Below are positions 4,401 through 7,012 of a stretch of 7,012 nucleotides of DNA, one piece after another (position 1 is the stretch's first letter; each line of letters starts with the position of its first letter). Source of the stretch: Flavobacteriales bacterium UBA3442 (GTDB taxonomy: Bacteria > Bacteroidota > Bacteroidia > Flavobacteriales > Schleiferiaceae); the NCBI GenBank assembly GCA_002378565.1, contig DFSH01000045.1:36269-43280 (forward strand), read 5' to 3'. Under the pieces are notes generated by a model. The model did no database searches. It saw only the letters and a program-made list of their open reading frames with translations, and was not told where the DNA came from. The position numbers and the translations under genes were made by a program.

Positions 4401-7012
4401 ATGCAAAGCATGCGACATTTTTCGGGTCTATTGATCGTGCTGCTATTCCCCGCGACCCTCCTTTCGCAGGCACTTAGCGGCAGCAGCTACGGCTTGGTTG
4501 CCAATCATGGCCAGTGGCACGATGATGTTGTGGCAGCAGTCAACATGGGCGATGCCAGGGTGTGGGTCCTGCACGATGGGTTGCGGTTTGCCATGGCCTT
4601 GGATTCAGGTATCTGGGTCAGCACAGAGCGATTCGTTGATGCCAATCAATCAAGCCATTGGGAATCCGATGCCAGCGAAACATCTCAGGTGGTGAACTTT
4701 CACTTGGGGAAGCGACAAGCATCCGGACTGACATTGGCTCAGGGAGGTTGGTTACGCAATGTCTACCCCGGCGTGGATTTGCGAATATCGGTGCAGGGTA
4801 ATCAGTTCAAAACCACATGGCATGCAAAGCAATCAGAGGCCTTAGCAAGGGTTCGTTCCCAATGGGAAGGGGTGAATCGGCAGTCAGCATACCGCGATGA
4901 ACTTCGCCTTCAATTGCCAGCAGGGTCCATCCATGTTAGCATGCCTGCATCGTATGCAAAAGAGGCATTGGTGAAGTCCACATGGCGACGTGATGGCAAG
5001 CAATGGCGGATGCATGCAAAAAGGGCAACGGTCATTGATCCCATCTACCGTTTCAGCAGCTTTTCTGGCTCAACCAGTGACAACTTTGGCTACACAGCAA
5101 CCTATGATGCCATGGGAAGAACATGGGCAGGTGGAACAGCCTTTGGCAGTCAGTACCCTACCAGCAATGGGTTTCAATCCATTTTTGGTGGCGCAGTTGA
5201 CATGGCATTCATGCTATTTGCTGGTGATGGTCTATCCATCATATCCTCTACCTATGTGGGCGGCTCAGGTGCTGAACAGCCGCATAGCATGATGGTAGCT
5301 CCCAATGGGGATCTGGTTGTGATGGGAACGAGCAATTCCAGCAATTTCCCCCATACCAGTCAATCTTGGGATAGCACAATGGCAGGTGGACCTGCCACCA
5401 ATGGCGGCGGTACACAATTCAATCCCGGGCCGGATTTGGTGCTGTTTCGCTTGGATTCCACAGGGTCCCAATTGCTTGGGTCTACCTATGCGGGGGGCTC
5501 GGGATCAGACGGTATCAATGCCCTAATTCCCATGAATTATGGTGACCAGGCACGGGGTGATGTCTTAGTGACATCGGATGCCATTTATGCTGTTTCATCG
5601 ACCCAGTCAGCCGACTTTCCAGCCACCTTGGACAGCACTTTGGGTGGTTCGCAAGATGGATTGATCATGCAATGGTCACCGTTCTTGGATTCCCTGAACT
5701 GGGCCTCATTGGTTGGCGGCAGTCAATTGGATGCCTGCTTTGGTGCCACTTTGGTCGATCACAACAACCAAAAGGTTCTGGCCGTAGTTGGCGCTAGCAC
5801 ATCAGACAATCTCGCCAGCTCGAATGCCTACCAAACTAGCAGAGGAGGGAATGTGGACGCATGGATCAGCACCTACGACGCAAGCAATGGCAGCCCCATT
5901 GCAAGCAGTTACTTGGGTGAAAACCTTTACGATGCAGCATTCATGGTTGGCCATCAACCCAAGGGAGCCTGGTTGACCACGGGAGACTCCAGCGCCATCG
6001 CCTTCATTGGCTTGAGTCAGGTGGGCTTGCAGGACGTGGGCAGCCACTGGTCGCAAAGCGCCCGGGCACAATTCATTGCATGGATGCCCCTGTCGCTTGA
6101 TAGCCTTTACCGCGTGCAATCATTTGGTTCCCCATCAGGTGCCAGACCTAACATCTCTCCCACAGCTTTTTCCATGGACCCCTGTGGTTCCATTTACTTA
6201 TCTGGTTGGGGTGGGCTGGTCAACAGTTCGGGGACAGGTAACACCACCAATTTGTACACCACGCCAGATGCCTATGACAGCATCACTGATGGCAGTGATT
6301 TTTATTTCATGGTTTTGGGTCGACACGGTTCGCCCTTGTACGCAACCTACTTTGGTGGGCAGGGTAGCGCAGAGCATGTGGATGGAGGCACCTCCCGGTT
6401 TGACCCTAACGGAGTCATTCATCAAGCGATTTGTGCTGGCTGTGGCGGCAATTCATTGCTGCCCGTATTCCCTCACAATGCTTATGCCACCATCAATGGA
6501 TCGAGCAACTGCAACATGGCAGCTGTGCAAATCGCTTTTGAGCAACAAGCGGCACAATTGGACTTGCAACTGGTTAAAGATTCCCTCTGCATTGGTACAG
6601 AGGCGGAACTGATAGGTGTGGCCTTGCGGTCAGATTCAGCTCGCATTGATTGGGGTGATGGAATCGTGCAGTCTGTGACATCTCCGCTGGGACAAACTCA
6701 TTGGTATGCCACCGATAGCATGTATGTGATTCAAGTCAGCAGCTGGGACACCCTTTGCCAGACCTGGGCCAGCCAGACTTTGATTCTTCATGTGCATTTG
6801 CCTGATCCACCCAAGGCCTACATGTCATTGGTTTATGACCTCTGTGACAGCACACATCATGTGGAGTTACACCCCACAGATTCTTTGAATTCCCATGCGC
6901 TTTTGGTGCTGTGGGGCGATGGCGATTCTCACTATGAGGTCATGAAGTGCCCCTTGATTCACGATTATCTATTAGCCAATTATGGCCCCTTTACCATCAC
7001 CTTGATTGCCTA
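4401..7012 (+). CDS. Large secreted SBBP-repeat/PKD surface protein, 3' end beyond window (probable type IX secretion substrate)
   Basis: An open frame of 870 codons reaches the window edge without a stop. Residues 1-24 form a signal peptide: a short start with R5, a hydrophobic core LLIVLLFPATLL, and probable cleavage after SQ or SQA. Residues 30-216 begin GLVANHGQWHDDV and end TVIDPIYRF, resembling the N-terminal domain of Bacteroidota surface proteins that recent Pfam releases call DUF7948. Residues 217-690 carry degenerate SBBP-type propeller repeats: STYVGGSG (283-290), STYAGGSG (361-368), ASLVGGS (435-441), SSYLGEN (502-508) and ATYFGGQG (648-655). A conserved block follows the pattern known in gliding-motility-associated proteins: CGSIYLSGWGG (595-605), DGSDFYFMVL, HVDGGTSRFDPNG and CAGCGGNS. 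Two PKD-like domains contain DWGDG (750-754) and WGDGD (838-842). A C-terminal CHU_C-type sorting domain is predicted but not visible. An in-frame TAA at 4389 limits the start to ATG 4401 or ATG 4410. The exact ligand or role is unknown. Confidence 0.85.
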   Translation, partial: MQSMRHFSGLLIVLLFPATLLSQALSGSSYGLVANHGQWHDDVVAAVNMGDARVWVLHDGLRFAMALDSGIWVSTERFVDANQSSHWESDASETSQVVNFHLGKRQASGLTLAQGGWLRNVYPGVDLRISVQGNQFKTTWHAKQSEALARVRSQWEGVNRQSAYRDELRLQLPAGSIHVSMPASYAKEALVKSTWRRDGKQWRMHAKRATVIDPIYRFSSFSGSTSDNFGYTATYDAMGRTWAGGTAFGSQYPTSNGFQSIFGGAVDMAFMLFAGDGLSIISSTYVGGSGAEQPHSMMVAPNGDLVVMGTSNSSNFPHTSQSWDSTMAGGPATNGGGTQFNPGPDLVLFRLDSTGSQLLGSTYAGGSGSDGINALIPMNYGDQARGDVLVTSDAIYAVSSTQSADFPATLDSTLGGSQDGLIMQWSPFLDSLNWASLVGGSQLDACFGATLVDHNNQKVLAVVGASTSDNLASSNAYQTSRGGNVDAWISTYDASNGSPIASSYLGENLYDAAFMVGHQPKGAWLTTGDSSAIAFIGLSQVGLQDVGSHWSQSARAQFIAWMPLSLDSLYRVQSFGSPSGARPNISPTAFSMDPCGSIYLSGWGGLVNSSGTGNTTNLYTTPDAYDSITDGSDFYFMVLGRHGSPLYATYFGGQGSAEHVDGGTSRFDPNGVIHQAICAGCGGNSLLPVFPHNAYATINGSSNCNMAAVQIAFEQQAAQLDLQLVKDSLCIGTEAELIGVALRSDSARIDWGDGIVQSVTSPLGQTHWYATDSMYVIQVSSWDTLCQTWASQTLILHVHLPDPPKAYMSLVYDLCDSTHHVELHPTDSLNSHALLVLWGDGDSHYEVMKCPLIHDYLLANYGPFTITLIA

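Noticed and set aside
6076..6612. 178-codon plus-strand open frame in another frame of the surface-protein gene
   Set aside because: The overlapping frame encodes the conserved SGWGG, GGTSRFD and CAGCGGNS blocks, so the shorter frame is a shadow. The short plus frames at 4498, 4990 and 5788 are rejected for the same reason.

Overview
The window comes from a member of the Bacteroidota, most likely a Flavobacteriales-like lineage with a base composition near 50% GC. Three things point there. The RNase G and RecX sequences read like the Bacteroidota branches of those families. Start codons have A/T-rich leaders and no convincing Shine-Dalgarno sequences. The last gene encodes a very large secreted protein of the SBBP-repeat/PKD type that is typical of Bacteroidota and is usually exported by the type IX secretion system. 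I see no mobile element, CRISPR array, tRNA or rRNA. This is mostly ordinary chromosome.

Layout: (1) Bases 1-89 hold the end (all but the first base, if it starts with ATG) of a tiny, extremely basic protein resembling the AURKAIP1/COX24 (mS38-like) ribosomal peptide. (2) Seven bases later comes rng, a full-length RNase E/G-family endoribonuclease. (3) A strong intrinsic terminator (1672-1705) follows rng and ends only six bases before the ATG of recX, the RecA modulator. (4) recX converges on a minus-strand L-threonine aldolase gene; their stop codons touch with no base between. (5) The aldolase gene is divergent from prfB (release factor 2), with 33 bp between the two start codons. (6) A plus-strand gene beginning at 4401 runs off the right edge. 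It has a signal peptide, an N-terminal domain found in Bacteroidota surface proteins, a beta-propeller-like repeat region and two PKD-like domains.

Functionally the left two thirds are housekeeping: a ribosome-associated peptide, RNA processing and decay, recombination control, amino-acid metabolism and translation termination. The right third is cell-surface biology. The points most worth a second look are the absence of the programmed +1 frameshift in prfB, the absence of the zinc-link cysteines in RNase G, the pairing of the mS38-like micro-gene with rng, the terminator pressed against the recX start, and the large surface protein. I found no clearly new multi-gene system. No stretch longer than about 60 bases lacks a gene.
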